42,435 nt of DNA from Thiohalomonas denitrificans (GTDB lineage: Bacteria > Pseudomonadota > Gammaproteobacteria > Thiohalomonadales > Thiohalomonadaceae): the NCBI GenBank assembly GCA_020725115.1, contig DYFR01000028.1, positions 1-42,435 on the forward strand, written 5' to 3'. Below, in pieces: positions 8,804-16,283 of this stretch. The notes beneath the pieces are model-generated. The model was not told where the DNA came from, made no database searches, and saw only the letters and a program-made list of their open reading frames with translations. Made by a program: the position numbers and the translations under genes. How positions within the stretch are numbered: the stretch's first letter is position 1; each line of letters starts with the position of its first letter.

Positions 8804-10537
8804 ATGCTCAAGCACCTCGCCATCCGCAACTTCACTCTGGTCGAACACCTGGAGCTGGAGTTCTTCCCCGGCATGACCGTGCTCACCGGCGAAACCGGTG
8901 CCGGCAAATCCATCCTGCTCGATGCCCTCGGCCTGGTACTGGGCGACCGGGCCGACAGTGGTACCGTGCGCACCGGCAGCGACCGCGCCGAAATCAGTGC
9001 CACCTTCGACATCCGCGCCCTGCCGGCGGTACGCGCCTGGCTGGAAGAACGTGAACTCAACCTCGATGACGAATGCATCCTGCGCCGCACGGTAAGCGCC
9101 GATGGCGGCTCACGCGGCTATATCAACGGCCAGCCGGCACCGGTGCAAAGCCTGCGTGACCTGGGCGAGCAGCTGGTGGACATCCACGGGCAACACGCCC
9201 ACCAGTCGCTGCTCAAGCGTGATCTGCAACGCCAGCTGCTCGATGCCTATGCCGGCCATGACACCCTGGTGCAGCAGGTCGACACGGCCTACCGCCGCTG
9301 GCGCGAACTGCAACAGGAAATGGAACGGCTGAGCCGCGCCAGCAACGAACGTGACTCCCGGCTGGAACTGCTGCGCTACCAGGTCGGCGAACTTGAAGCC
9401 CTGGACCTGACCGTCAACGAGTTGCAAGGACTGGAAGAGGAGCATGGTCGCCTCGCCAATGCCAGCCGGCTGCAGGAAGGCGCACAGCGCGCCCTCGACC
9501 TGCTCTACGATGGCGACGAAACGGCCATCGTCAACCTGCTTGGCCGCACCCTGAATGAACTGCGCGACCTGCAGACCATCGATAGCGCCCTGGCCGGCAC
9601 CTGTGAGCTGCTGGAGAGTGCCGCCATCCAGGCACGTGAAGCCGCCTCCGAGCTGCGCCACTACCTGGATCGGGCCGAGCTCGATCCGCAGCGGGTCAAC
9701 TGGGTCGAGCAGCGCCTCGCCGCCGTGCAGGAGCTGGCGCGCAAGCACCGCTGCCACGGCGAAGAGCTGCCGTCTCTGCGGGAGCGGCTGCAACAGGAAC
9801 TGACCGAACTCGAGCAGGCCGGCCAGCGCCTCGACGGTCTGCAGGCCGAAATCGGCCGTTGCCGTGACGACTATGTGAAGCAGGCCAGCCGGCTGTCCGC
9901 CGGCCGTCGCCGTGCCGCCAAAAGCCTGGCCGAACAGGTCAGCGCCAACATGGCCGAGCTGGGCATGAAGGGCGGTCACTTCGAGGTGGCGCTGGAGGCG
10001 GTGGAAAACGACGAGCCCGCCCCTCACGGCATGGAGCGCGTGGAACTGCTGGTTACCGCCAACCCAGGCCAGCCGCCCAAGCCCCTGAGCAAGGTCGCCT
10101 CAGGCGGTGAGCTGTCGCGTATCAGCCTGGCGATACAGGTGATCAGTGCAGGAAGGGGCAGCATCCCCACCCTCATCTTCGACGAAGTGGACGTCGGCGT
10201 CGGCGGCGGCGTGGCGGAAATGGTAGGCCGTCAGCTGCACAGCCTGGGCGGTGAACGTCAGGTATTGTGCGTTACCCACCAGCCCCAGGTAGCGGCGCAG
10301 GGACATCAGCACCTGCAGGTGAGCAAACAAAGCAGCGGCGACACGACCCGTAGCGCGGTGCAGGTACTGGGTGACGAGGCCAGGGTAGAGGAAATCGCCC
10401 GCATGCTGGGCGGCATGACCATCACCGAACAGACGCTGTCCCATGCGCGGGAAATGCTGTCCCTGTCGCAAGGCCGGGCGCACGGCAAGGGAAAGGAAAC
10501 CAAAGACAAGGGCCGCAAGAAAAGCGCCCCGGCTTGA
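8804..10537 (+). CDS. recN: DNA repair protein RecN (SMC-like ATPase)
   Basis: RecN is an SMC-like ATPase acting early in double-strand-break repair. The protein is 577 residues. It begins MLKHLAIRNFTLVEHLEL, with Walker A GETGAGKS at residues 29-36, a long coiled-coil central region (ELQQEMERLSRASNER and neighbours), an ABC signature in KVASGGELSRISLAIQ, and Walker B LIFDEVDVGVGGG, then VTHQPQVAAQGHQH. The start at 8804 is chosen because the frame upstream lies in the family F repeat. I could not see a LexA box before it, which is usual for recN. A Lys-rich tail (KGKETKDKGRKKSAPA) extends it slightly beyond the usual ~555 residues. Confidence 0.96.
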   Translation: MLKHLAIRNFTLVEHLELEFFPGMTVLTGETGAGKSILLDALGLVLGDRADSGTVRTGSDRAEISATFDIRALPAVRAWLEERELNLDDECILRRTVSADGGSRGYINGQPAPVQSLRDLGEQLVDIHGQHAHQSLLKRDLQRQLLDAYAGHDTLVQQVDTAYRRWRELQQEMERLSRASNERDSRLELLRYQVGELEALDLTVNELQGLEEEHGRLANASRLQEGAQRALDLLYDGDETAIVNLLGRTLNELRDLQTIDSALAGTCELLESAAIQAREAASELRHYLDRAELDPQRVNWVEQRLAAVQELARKHRCHGEELPSLRERLQQELTELEQAGQRLDGLQAEIGRCRDDYVKQASRLSAGRRRAAKSLAEQVSANMAELGMKGGHFEVALEAVENDEPAPHGMERVELLVTANPGQPPKPLSKVASGGELSRISLAIQVISAGRGSIPTLIFDEVDVGVGGGVAEMVGRQLHSLGGERQVLCVTHQPQVAAQGHQHLQVSKQSSGDTTRSAVQVLGDEARVEEIARMLGGMTITEQTLSHAREMLSLSQGRAHGKGKETKDKGRKKSAPA

Positions 10538-10585
10538 CCGACCGGACTCTCCGGCCACAGGGTGCGCCTTGGGCACCCTGCGTTG

Positions 10586-11011
10586 TCAGGCCTTTTCCGT
10601 CTTCCGGCACTCCTTGCAGATGCCATAGATATACAGACTGTGGTCGGTCATGGAATAGCCGAACTTGTCAGCGATGGCCTTTTGCCGTTCTTCAATGGTG
10701 GGATCGAGAAATTCATCGACGCGGCCACACCGGGTGCAGAGGATGTGATCGTGGTGCTTGCCTTCATCCATCTCGAACACGGACTGGCCGCCCTCGAAAT
10801 GATGGCGGGTGAGTATGCCGGCCTGCTCGAACTGGGTCAGCACGCGGTACACCGTCGCCAGTCCCACATCCTCGCCATGTTCCAGCAGCGCCTTGTACAC
10901 GTCCTCGGCACTCATATGGCGTGCCGTACCGGCGGATTCCAGGATTTCCAGAATCTTGATGCGCGGCAACGTCGCCTTCAGGCCCAGCTTTTTCAGAAAC
11001 TGACTATCCAT
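10586..11011 (-). CDS. fur: Ferric uptake regulator Fur
   Basis: Fur is the Fe(II)-dependent repressor of iron-uptake genes. The 141-residue protein starts MDSQFLKKLGLKATLPR; AGAAGGA lies just before this ATG, so the longer open frame (to 11077) is rejected. The winged helix (MSAEDVYKALLEH, GLATVYRVLTQFEQAGIL) is followed by the His-rich metal site GKHHDHILCTRCGRVDEF, whose CxxC and the later ICKEC provide the four Cys of the structural zinc site. Divergent from bamE with a 65-base gap, an arrangement seen in many gammaproteobacteria. It may control the FecI/FecR system at the left edge. Confidence 0.97.
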   Translation of the reverse strand: MDSQFLKKLGLKATLPRIKILEILESAGTARHMSAEDVYKALLEHGEDVGLATVYRVLTQFEQAGILTRHHFEGGQSVFEMDEGKHHDHILCTRCGRVDEFLDPTIEERQKAIADKFGYSMTDHSLYIYGICKECRKTEKA

Positions 11012-11076
11012 TTCCTTCTCGTACCGGGACTCAGTTGGGGTATCATGGGGCAACGATATCGCAGCCCTGAACAACA

Positions 11077-11418
11077 ATGCAAAAGATTATCATTTGTTTG
11101 ACGTTGTGCGTCACCCTTGCCGCCTGTGCCTTCAAGCCGGACATTCAGCAGGGCAATATGGTCACGCAGGACACGCTGGCACAGCTCAAGATCGGCATGG
11201 ACAAACGGCAGGTGCTGTTCATCATGGGTTCACCCATGCTCACCGATCCGTTCCACCAGAGCCGCTGGGATTACCACTACAGCCTGACGCCGGGCCGCCA
11301 GGATACGGTACGCCACGGCGCCATCCTGCACTTCGAGAATGAGCGCCTGAGCCGCATCGAGACCCACGGCGACATCCCGTTGGCGGAATACCCTGAAAAG
11401 ACCGTGCCTGCACACTAA
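11077..11418 (+). CDS. bamE: Outer membrane assembly lipoprotein BamE (SmpA)
   Basis: BamE is a small lipoprotein of the BAM complex that inserts beta-barrel proteins into the outer membrane. The 113-residue precursor has a lipoprotein signal peptide ending in the lipobox LAAC ([17 protein letters not shown]). The SmpA/OmlA domain follows: [20 protein letters not shown] then [20 protein letters not shown]. The start has no strong ribosome binding site but fits the signal peptide exactly. Followed by a family A repeat. Confidence 0.95.
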   Translation: MQKIIICLTLCVTLAACAFKPDIQQGNMVTQDTLAQLKIGMDKRQVLFIMGSPMLTDPFHQSRWDYHYSLTPGRQDTVRHGAILHFENERLSRIETHGDIPLAEYPEKTVPAH

Positions 11419-11427
11419 AAATCCATT

Positions 11428-11489
11428 CACAGCAGAGACGCAGAGGCCGCAGGGCAATACATTCATAAACTCTGCGGTCTCGGCGGTAA
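11428..11489. repeat. Inverted repeat, family A, copy 2, between bamE and ratB
   Basis: Left arm CACAGCAGAGACGCAGAGGC then CGCAGGG; right arm ACTCTGCGGTCTCGGCGGTA. The right arm matches copy 1 at 2628-2647; the left arm has diverged. The element separates the convergent genes bamE and ratB and may act as a transcription boundary. Confidence 0.75.
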
Positions 11490-11499
11490 GTCTTGCTTT

Positions 11500-11829
11500 T
11501 CAGCCCGCCTCTTCGGCATCCCCACCGCCCTTCTTCATGCGCTTGCCCTCGGCGGCGCGCTGCTTGCGCACCTCCTTGGGGTCTGCGATGAGGGGACGGT
11601 AGATCTCCACCCGATCCCGTGAGTGCAGCGTTTCATCCAGCTTAGCCAGGCGGCCAAATATGCCCACCTTGTTCACCGCCAGGTCAATTTCGGGATAACG
11701 ATTCAGCACCCCGGAGCGCTCGATCGCCTGACGCAGCGTTGCCCCTACCTCCACCTCGACCGGTACTATCACCTGCATGTCCGGCAGGGCATAGGCAACT
11801 TCCACCTGAAAATGCTCATTCTTTTCCAT
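11500..11829 (-). CDS. ratB: RnfH/RatB family protein (UPF0125)
   Basis: A 109-residue ubiquitin-fold protein of the RnfH family, also called RatB/YfjF. Family blocks visible: [54 protein letters not shown] and [18 protein letters not shown], followed by a basic tail. The ATG at 11829 lies inside the last codons of ratA (14-base overlap) and has GGGAAG upstream, supporting coupled translation. Its molecular role is not established in the literature I know. Confidence 0.92.
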   Translation of the reverse strand: MEKNEHFQVEVAYALPDMQVIVPVEVEVGATLRQAIERSGVLNRYPEIDLAVNKVGIFGRLAKLDETLHSRDRVEIYRPLIADPKEVRKQRAAEGKRMKKGGGDAEEAG

Positions 11830-12253
11830 AGACTTCCCGCGCCCGCTTGCAAAAGGAATCCACCAGGGCATTGGCGATCTGGGTAAAGATCGGCCCCATG
11901 GCCAGCCCCACCAGACGACTGGAAAACTCGAAATCCAGATCCAGCGACACCTTGCACGCCTTCTCGCCCAGTATATCGAAGCGCCAGAACCCCTCCAGAT
12001 GACGAAACGGCCCTTCCAGCAGCCGCATCTCCATCATCTTGTCCTGCTGCAGGCGATTGAGCGTGGTAAATGACTTGTGCAGTCCACCATGGGAAATTTC
12101 GATCGACGCCGTCACCTCGTCCGTATCACGCGACAACACCCGACTGGAACGACACCAGGGCAGAAAGGTGGAATAACTATCGATGTCATTCACCAGGGCA
12201 AACATCTGACCGCTGCTGTACGGCACCAGGGCACTTTTATGGATCGTCGTCAC
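11816..12253 (-). CDS. ratA: RatA / Coq10-type START-domain protein
   Basis: A 145-residue polyketide-cyclase/START-fold protein, with typical blocks [54 protein letters not shown] and [14 protein letters not shown]. coli RatA was described as a ribosome-association toxin, while the eukaryotic relative Coq10 binds ubiquinone; which role applies here is open. It overlaps ratB and lies beside smpB-ssrA as in many gammaproteobacteria. Confidence 0.93.
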   Translation of the reverse strand: MTTIHKSALVPYSSGQMFALVNDIDSYSTFLPWCRSSRVLSRDTDEVTASIEISHGGLHKSFTTLNRLQQDKMMEMRLLEGPFRHLEGFWRFDILGEKACKVSLDLDFEFSSRLVGLAMGPIFTQIANALVDSFCKRAREVYGKE

Positions 12254-12273
12254 AGTAAACGGCTCAGCCAGGA

Positions 12274-13641
12274 TTAGAGCACGCCGATGGCATGCAGGAA
12301 GATAAGAGATACGGCCACCGGGGTGATGTAGCGTGTCACGAAGCGCCAGGCACGGTAAAGCCGCCCGTCGCCGATGCCAAGTTCGCTCACCGACGACTCA
12401 CGACGCATCGCCCACACTGCAAACACGGCGATCAGCAGCCCGCCCAGCGGCAGCATGATGTTAACCGTCAGATAATCCAGCAGGTCGAAGAAAGTCAGCC
12501 CGAACAGCTTGTAGCGATCACCCGACCAGATATTGAAGGAGAAAATGGTTCCCAGCCCAAACAGCCAGGTGACCATCCCCGCCAGGGTCGCCGCCATCAC
12601 CCGGCTCATGCGCATGTTCTCCACCAGATAGGCCACCAGCGGCTCGATCAGCGAGATGGCCGAAGTCCAGGCCGCGAAAATCAGTAGCAGAAAAAACAGC
12701 GCGCCGAAAAACTCGCCGCCCGGCATGCGGCCGAAGGCTATGGGCAGGGTCTGGAAGATCAGCCCCGGCCCCGCTCCCGGCGTCAGGCCGTTGGCGAAGA
12801 CAATGGGGAAAATGGCCATCCCCGCCAGCAGTGCCACCAGGGTATCGGCACCGGCGATGGTAAAGGTGGCACGGGTGATGGAAACATGGCGTGGCAGATA
12901 GGAGCCGTACACCATGATCGCGCCCATGCCCAGACTGAGGGTGAAAAAGGCATGGCCCATGGCAATCAGCACGCTGTTGGGACTCAACTTGCTGAAATCG
13001 GGACTGAACAGAAACACCAGCGCCTGCTGAAAGGCGCCGGTATTCATGGAGTAGCCCACCAGCACCAGCAACAGCACCAGCAGCAGCGGCATCAGATAGC
13101 GCACCGCCCGCTCCAGCCCGCTGCGTACACCACGCGCCACTACCACCATGGTCATCACCATGAACAGCGTATGCCAGGCCAGCAGGCGCTCCGGATCCGC
13201 CACCAGGCTGTAAAAAATGTTATTGACCCCGTCGGCGGTCAGCCCGGTGAACACACCACTGCCGGTACGCACCAGATAGGCCAGCGCCCAACCGGCAATG
13301 ACGCTGTAATAGGACAGGATCAAAAATCCGGCCAGAATGCCCATCCAGCCCAGATAGCGCCAGAAACCGTGGCGCCCCTCTTCCTGTGCCAGATGGCGCA
13401 TGGTGTTGATGGGGCTGCGCCGGCCACGGCGGCCAAGCATGATCTCCGCCATCATGATGGGGATACCGATCAGCACGATACAGGCCAGATAGATCAGTAC
13501 GAAGGCGCCACCACCATGCTCACCGGTGATGTAGGGGAACTTCCAGATATTACCCAGCCCCACCGCCGAACCGGTGGCCGCCAGCACGAAGGCCCAGCGC
13601 GACGACCACTGGCCGTGGATGGCTTCCCGTGATGGCCTCAT
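12274..13641 (-). CDS. Sodium-dependent transporter of the NSS (SNF) family
   Basis: A 455-residue inner-membrane protein of the neurotransmitter:sodium symporter family, with about 11-12 membrane helices. The N-terminal signature is FVLAATGSAVGLGNIWKFPY, which forms the sodium/substrate site of TM1. Further hallmarks are GGGAFVLIYLACIVLIGIPI, ELMLGRR-like AEIMLGRRGRRSP, and the TM6 region SLGMGAIMVYGSYLP. The start at 13641 (MRPSREAIHG) is favoured because GGGGAG lies immediately before it. Bacterial members carry amino acids; the substrate cannot be read from sequence. It sits between ratA and smpB without tight coupling. Confidence 0.93.
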   Translation of the reverse strand: MRPSREAIHGQWSSRWAFVLAATGSAVGLGNIWKFPYITGEHGGGAFVLIYLACIVLIGIPIMMAEIMLGRRGRRSPINTMRHLAQEEGRHGFWRYLGWMGILAGFLILSYYSVIAGWALAYLVRTGSGVFTGLTADGVNNIFYSLVADPERLLAWHTLFMVMTMVVVARGVRSGLERAVRYLMPLLLVLLLVLVGYSMNTGAFQQALVFLFSPDFSKLSPNSVLIAMGHAFFTLSLGMGAIMVYGSYLPRHVSITRATFTIAGADTLVALLAGMAIFPIVFANGLTPGAGPGLIFQTLPIAFGRMPGGEFFGALFFLLLIFAAWTSAISLIEPLVAYLVENMRMSRVMAATLAGMVTWLFGLGTIFSFNIWSGDRYKLFGLTFFDLLDYLTVNIMLPLGGLLIAVFAVWAMRRESSVSELGIGDGRLYRAWRFVTRYITPVAVSLIFLHAIGVL

Positions 13642-13752
13642 GACGCTCCCCAATTGCCTTAAACAGGCGCAATTGTCGGTGAATTTGCCACGCGTCTCAA
13701 CACATATGCTCCCGTTCGCTTCCTGCCAGCGGCATCCGTATAATGCCGCCCC

Positions 13753-14238
13753 ATGGCCAAACAGAGTTCAACCACCAAAGGCGAGGGCACCAGCACCATC
13801 GCCGCCAACAAAAAGGCCCGCCACGACTTCTTCATCGAAGATCGCATGGAGGCCGGCATTGCGCTGGAAGGCTGGGAAGTGAAGAGCCTGCGCGCCGGCC
13901 GCGTCCAGCTGGTGGACAGCTACGTCATCCTCAAGGGCAACGAGGCCTGGCTGCTGGGCGCCCTGATCACCCCGCTGCCGACGGTCTCCACCCATTACGT
14001 ACCGGACCCGAAGCGCACCCGCAAGCTGCTGCTGCACCGTCAGGAACTGGACAAGCTGATCGGCGCCGTGGAGCGCAAGGGCTATACCCTCATCGCCCTG
14101 TCGCTGTACTGGAAGCGCGGCAAATGCAAGGTCGAACTCGGTCTGGCCAAGGGCAAGCAGGCCCACGACAAGCGCGATGTCGAGCGCGACCGCGACTGGC
14201 AGCGCGAGAAACAGCGCCTGATGAAGAGCTCGCGCTGA
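13753..14238 (+). CDS. smpB: SsrA-binding protein SmpB
   Basis: SmpB binds tmRNA and brings it to stalled ribosomes for trans-translation. The protein is 161 residues with the OB-fold blocks [58 protein letters not shown] and [20 protein letters not shown], and the basic C-terminal tail ([20 protein letters not shown]) that mimics the codon-anticodon helix. A TATAAT hexamer at 13739-13744 is very close to the start, so the leader would be short. The tmRNA gene follows after 70 bases. Confidence 0.98.
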   Translation: MAKQSSTTKGEGTSTIAANKKARHDFFIEDRMEAGIALEGWEVKSLRAGRVQLVDSYVILKGNEAWLLGALITPLPTVSTHYVPDPKRTRKLLLHRQELDKLIGAVERKGYTLIALSLYWKRGKCKVELGLAKGKQAHDKRDVERDRDWQREKQRLMKSSR

Positions 14239-14257
14239 AGATAACCGGTGTTTTCCA

Positions 14258-14286
14258 GTGACAGGGAACTTTCCTGCCGCTATCAT
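14258..14286 (+). promoter_or_regulatory. Promoter of ssrA
   Basis: GTGACA (14258-14263), 17-base spacer, TATCAT (14281-14286). Transcription would begin about 15 bases before the mature tmRNA 5' end, consistent with 5' trimming by RNase P. Confidence 0.7.
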
Positions 14287-14307
14287 CTCCAATGTTTCAA
14301 CATCAAT

Positions 14308-14670
14308 GGGGGCGACCTGGCTTCGACGTGGGTTGCGAAACCGGAGGTGCATGCCGAGGCGCAGACAACCTCGTAAATCCAGCTGCAAACCATATAGTTG
14401 CCAACGACGACAACTACGCACTCGCTGCTTAAAACCCAGTAGGGTGCCCTCTGACCGGATACGTGCCTGTGCGTCCGCAATCAGGGGTCGACTCTCACAG
14501 GATCGCGACAAGGTTTGTTCGGGGCCGCGTCGCTAAAACCTTACCGGGCTCGCCGTCTGTCTTCCCTGCCCGTCGGGTAGCAGCCGGTTAAATCAATAGG
14601 CGTGGATAAGCATGTAGAGCCAATGGCAGAGGACTTGCGGACGCGGGTTCGATTCCCGCCGCCTCCACCA
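14308..14670 (+). ncRNA. ssrA: Transfer-messenger RNA (tmRNA)
   Basis: One-piece tmRNA, 363 bases. The 5' end GGGGGCGACCTGGCTTCGAC pairs through GGGGGCG with CGCCTCC near the 3' end to form the acceptor stem, followed by A and the encoded CCA (14668-14670). The T-arm GGTTCGATTCC is present just before. The tag reading frame is 14400-14432: GCC AAC GAC GAC AAC TAC GCA CTC GCT GCT TAA, giving ANDDNYALAA, the tag known from Pseudomonas and relatives. The 3' end is a classical integration hot spot, and accessory genes begin immediately downstream. Confidence 0.98.
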
Positions 14671-14674
14671 ATCC

Positions 14675-14707
14675 AAACCCCTGCCCGTTCGCGGTCAGGG
14701 GTTTTTT
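14675..14707 (+). terminator. Rho-independent terminator of ssrA
   Basis: Stem AAACCCCTG / CAGGGGTTT with a 12-base loop and a run of six T residues. Only four bases follow the mature tmRNA end. Confidence 0.9.
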
Positions 14708-14861
14708 ATTGGCCTGTCGAAGATATATTTGGCAAGGAGTGAGCGGAAATAAGGAGAGAGGGTAAGCATCGAGAATGCTCGCCTCCCTCGATTCCAATGG
14801 TTGGTCGGGCACACAACTCATCAGTCTTGCCAAATTTTGCCAAGATGACTAATCTTGCGAC

Positions 14862-15113
14862 ATGAGCACGATGAATATTTCCTTGCCCGAAACGCTGAAG
14901 ACCTTCGTTGACGAACAGGTTAGTCAGCGCGGCTACGGCACCAGTAGCGAGTACATCCGCGAGCTGATCCGCAAGGATCAGGATCGCTTGCAATTACGTG
15001 GCTTGCTCTTGGCAGGCGCTTCTTCTCCACCCGCCGCGCCAGCCGATACCCGCTACTTTGAAGGTTTGCGTAATCGGGTACGCCAGAGCGCCAGGCCCGG
15101 CGCCAAAGAGTGA
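14862..15113 (+). CDS. parD: ParD-family antitoxin
   Basis: An 83-residue ribbon-helix-helix antitoxin. MNISLPETLKTFVDEQVSQR then GYGTSSEYIRELIRKDQDRL is the ParD/CopG signature: beta strand ISLP, then two helices, ending in IRELIRKD. The C-terminal half (AAPADTRYFEGLRNRVRQSA) would wrap the toxin. Stop codon overlaps the toxin GTG by three bases, so the pair is coupled. Direct repeats TTGCCAA just upstream (around 14826-14843) may be operator sites for autoregulation. The second ATG at 14871 is an equally plausible start. Confidence 0.92.
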   Translation: MSTMNISLPETLKTFVDEQVSQRGYGTSSEYIRELIRKDQDRLQLRGLLLAGASSPPAAPADTRYFEGLRNRVRQSARPGAKE

Positions 15114-15442
15114 CGGCCAAGCCCGTCGTCCCGCGTGAACAGGCCAACCGGGATGTAGACGATGCGGTCGCCTACTACCTGAGCGAAGGTGCTGAAATAG
15201 CCGCATTCGGGCTGATTGACGCGCTGGAGCAGGCCTACACTCACATCGGCCGTTACCCCGCTACCGGCTCTCCACGCTACGCCCACGAACTGAACCTGCT
15301 TGGCCTGCGTGTCTGGCCGCTGACCCGCTATCCCTACCTCGTGTTCTACGTCGAGCGATCGAATCACATCGATGTCTGGCGCGTGCTGCACGGCCAACGC
15401 GACATTCCCACATGGATGCAAGAGCCGGACGCCAGCGTCTGA
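15110..15442 (+). CDS. parE: ParE/RelE superfamily toxin
   Basis: A 110-residue toxin of the ParE/RelE fold. Recognisable features are the N-terminal helix REQANRDVDDAVAYYLSEGA, the loop HIGRYPATGSPRYAHEL and the C-terminal strands LTRYPYLVFYVERSNHIDVW ending RVLHGQRDIP. Start is a GTG at 15110 overlapping the parD stop (GTGA). ParE proteins usually poison DNA gyrase. Together with parD it is the first module after ssrA and could stabilise the island. Confidence 0.9.
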   Translation: MTAKPVVPREQANRDVDDAVAYYLSEGAEIAAFGLIDALEQAYTHIGRYPATGSPRYAHELNLLGLRVWPLTRYPYLVFYVERSNHIDVWRVLHGQRDIPTWMQEPDASV

Positions 15443-15818
15443 CGGCTCGCCTGCCGCAGGACGTGGCCTTCCTTCCTGGCCGGATTCCTATACGGGGGGC
15501 GAAAGCGCGGTGCCCCTCCACCGTCAGGGTGCAAACCGAGGCTTGCAGGGTTTGCGGTTTGCAGGCCCCCTCCCTGGGGCCTGCCGCTTCGCGGCCAGCC
15601 TCCGGCTGTCCAAATCCGCTCCCGGCGGATTTGTGCACCCCGCAAGAAATTCAAGGCTGCGGCTGTCCGATACGATGGTCGGGTGATAGCATCAAGGGCA
15701 CACACGGGGAGAGCATCCATGTGCATGGTCGTCGGCATCCGCCCGGGTAAACGCTTCCAGCCACACTGAATATCCCACGCCCACCGTCTGGTTCGCCTCA
15801 TGGCGCCAGCTGGCCGGC
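15443..15818 (+). other. Structured intergenic stretch with four tandem hairpins
   Basis: No convincing gene in 376 bases. Four perfect hairpins stand almost back to back: GCAGGCCCC/GGGGCCTGC (15561-15584), GCCGC/GCGGC (15583-15595), CAGCC/GGCTG (15596-15608) and CAAATCCGC/GCGGATTTG (15611-15633). None has a T-run. Around 15720-15768 there is a short frame beginning ATGTGCATGGTC that stops just where the frame of the following HTH gene becomes recognisable, suggesting that gene's 5' part was damaged. Such structure could mark a recombination scar, an origin of transfer or a structured RNA; I cannot decide. Confidence 0.5.
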
Positions 15819-16040
15819 GTGCTGTCGGACGAGAACCTGGCACTGCTGCGTCTGATGCAGGAAAAGCACCCACGCACGGTACCCGAGCTGGCTGAGTTCT
15901 CCAGCCGCGCGGCCAGCAACCTGTCGCGCACGCTTCGCAATATGGAGAGCTGCGGCCTGGTCAAGCTACACCGCAGCCCGGACACACGCGCCGTGCGTCC
16001 CGAGAACCTGGCCACCGAATTTCTGGTCATGTTGGATTGA
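15819..16040 (+). CDS. HTH transcriptional regulator, HVO_A0114-like, probably 5'-truncated
   Basis: The readable frame gives a winged-helix DNA-binding domain: VLSDENLALLRLMQEKHPRT then VPELAEFSSRAASNLSRTLR and NMESCGLVKLHRS. This resembles the HVO_A0114/MarR-like regulators. The same frame upstream of the GTG at 15819 still reads like family sequence (PTPTVWFASWRQLAGV, from about 15780), but I find no ATG or good ribosome site there, and complete relatives have ~30 more N-terminal residues. It is therefore probably a remnant, or uses an unusual start. Lying 15 bases before the small ORF and Wadjet operon, it could be their regulator. Confidence 0.6.
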   Translation: MLSDENLALLRLMQEKHPRTVPELAEFSSRAASNLSRTLRNMESCGLVKLHRSPDTRAVRPENLATEFLVMLD

Positions 16041-16055
16041 TCTGAGGGGAGCAGA

Positions 16056-16283
16056 ATGAAGTTCGAGGTGCATTGCGACGAGGCCAATCCGGATGTACCG
16101 ATATCCACGACTACGCGTGTGCGACACCTCATGTTCGGCAACATCGGAAAGATAGGCAGTGAACTCAACGCGAGAGTTGACCAGCTGATTGGCGGTTTAT
16201 GGGCGAACATGTCCGAGGGACACTGCAGGCTCGTGATGGTGAATGACAATCGCTGGAATTGGATTGAGCCACGGCTGCAATGA
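16056..16283 (+). CDS. Unrecognised 75-residue protein coupled to jetA
   Basis: I do not recognise this protein. It begins MKFEVHCDEANPDVPISTTT, continues RVRHLMFGNIGKIGSELNAR and ends LVMVNDNRWNWIEPRLQ. It is soluble-looking, with no signal or membrane segment. It is likely real: GAGGGGAG lies right before its ATG, and its TGA stop overlaps the jetA ATG (ATGA at 16280-16283), the usual mark of coupled translation. By position it is either an accessory factor of the Wadjet operon or the remnant of a partner of the preceding HTH protein. Confidence 0.7.
   Translation: MKFEVHCDEANPDVPISTTTRVRHLMFGNIGKIGSELNARVDQLIGGLWANMSEGHCRLVMVNDNRWNWIEPRLQ

Noticed and set aside
14711..14861. Possible gene or att site between the ssrA terminator and parD.
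   Set aside because: No open frame with a start and ribosome site; only short CTTGCCAAA-type repeats, better explained as antitoxin operator sequence.
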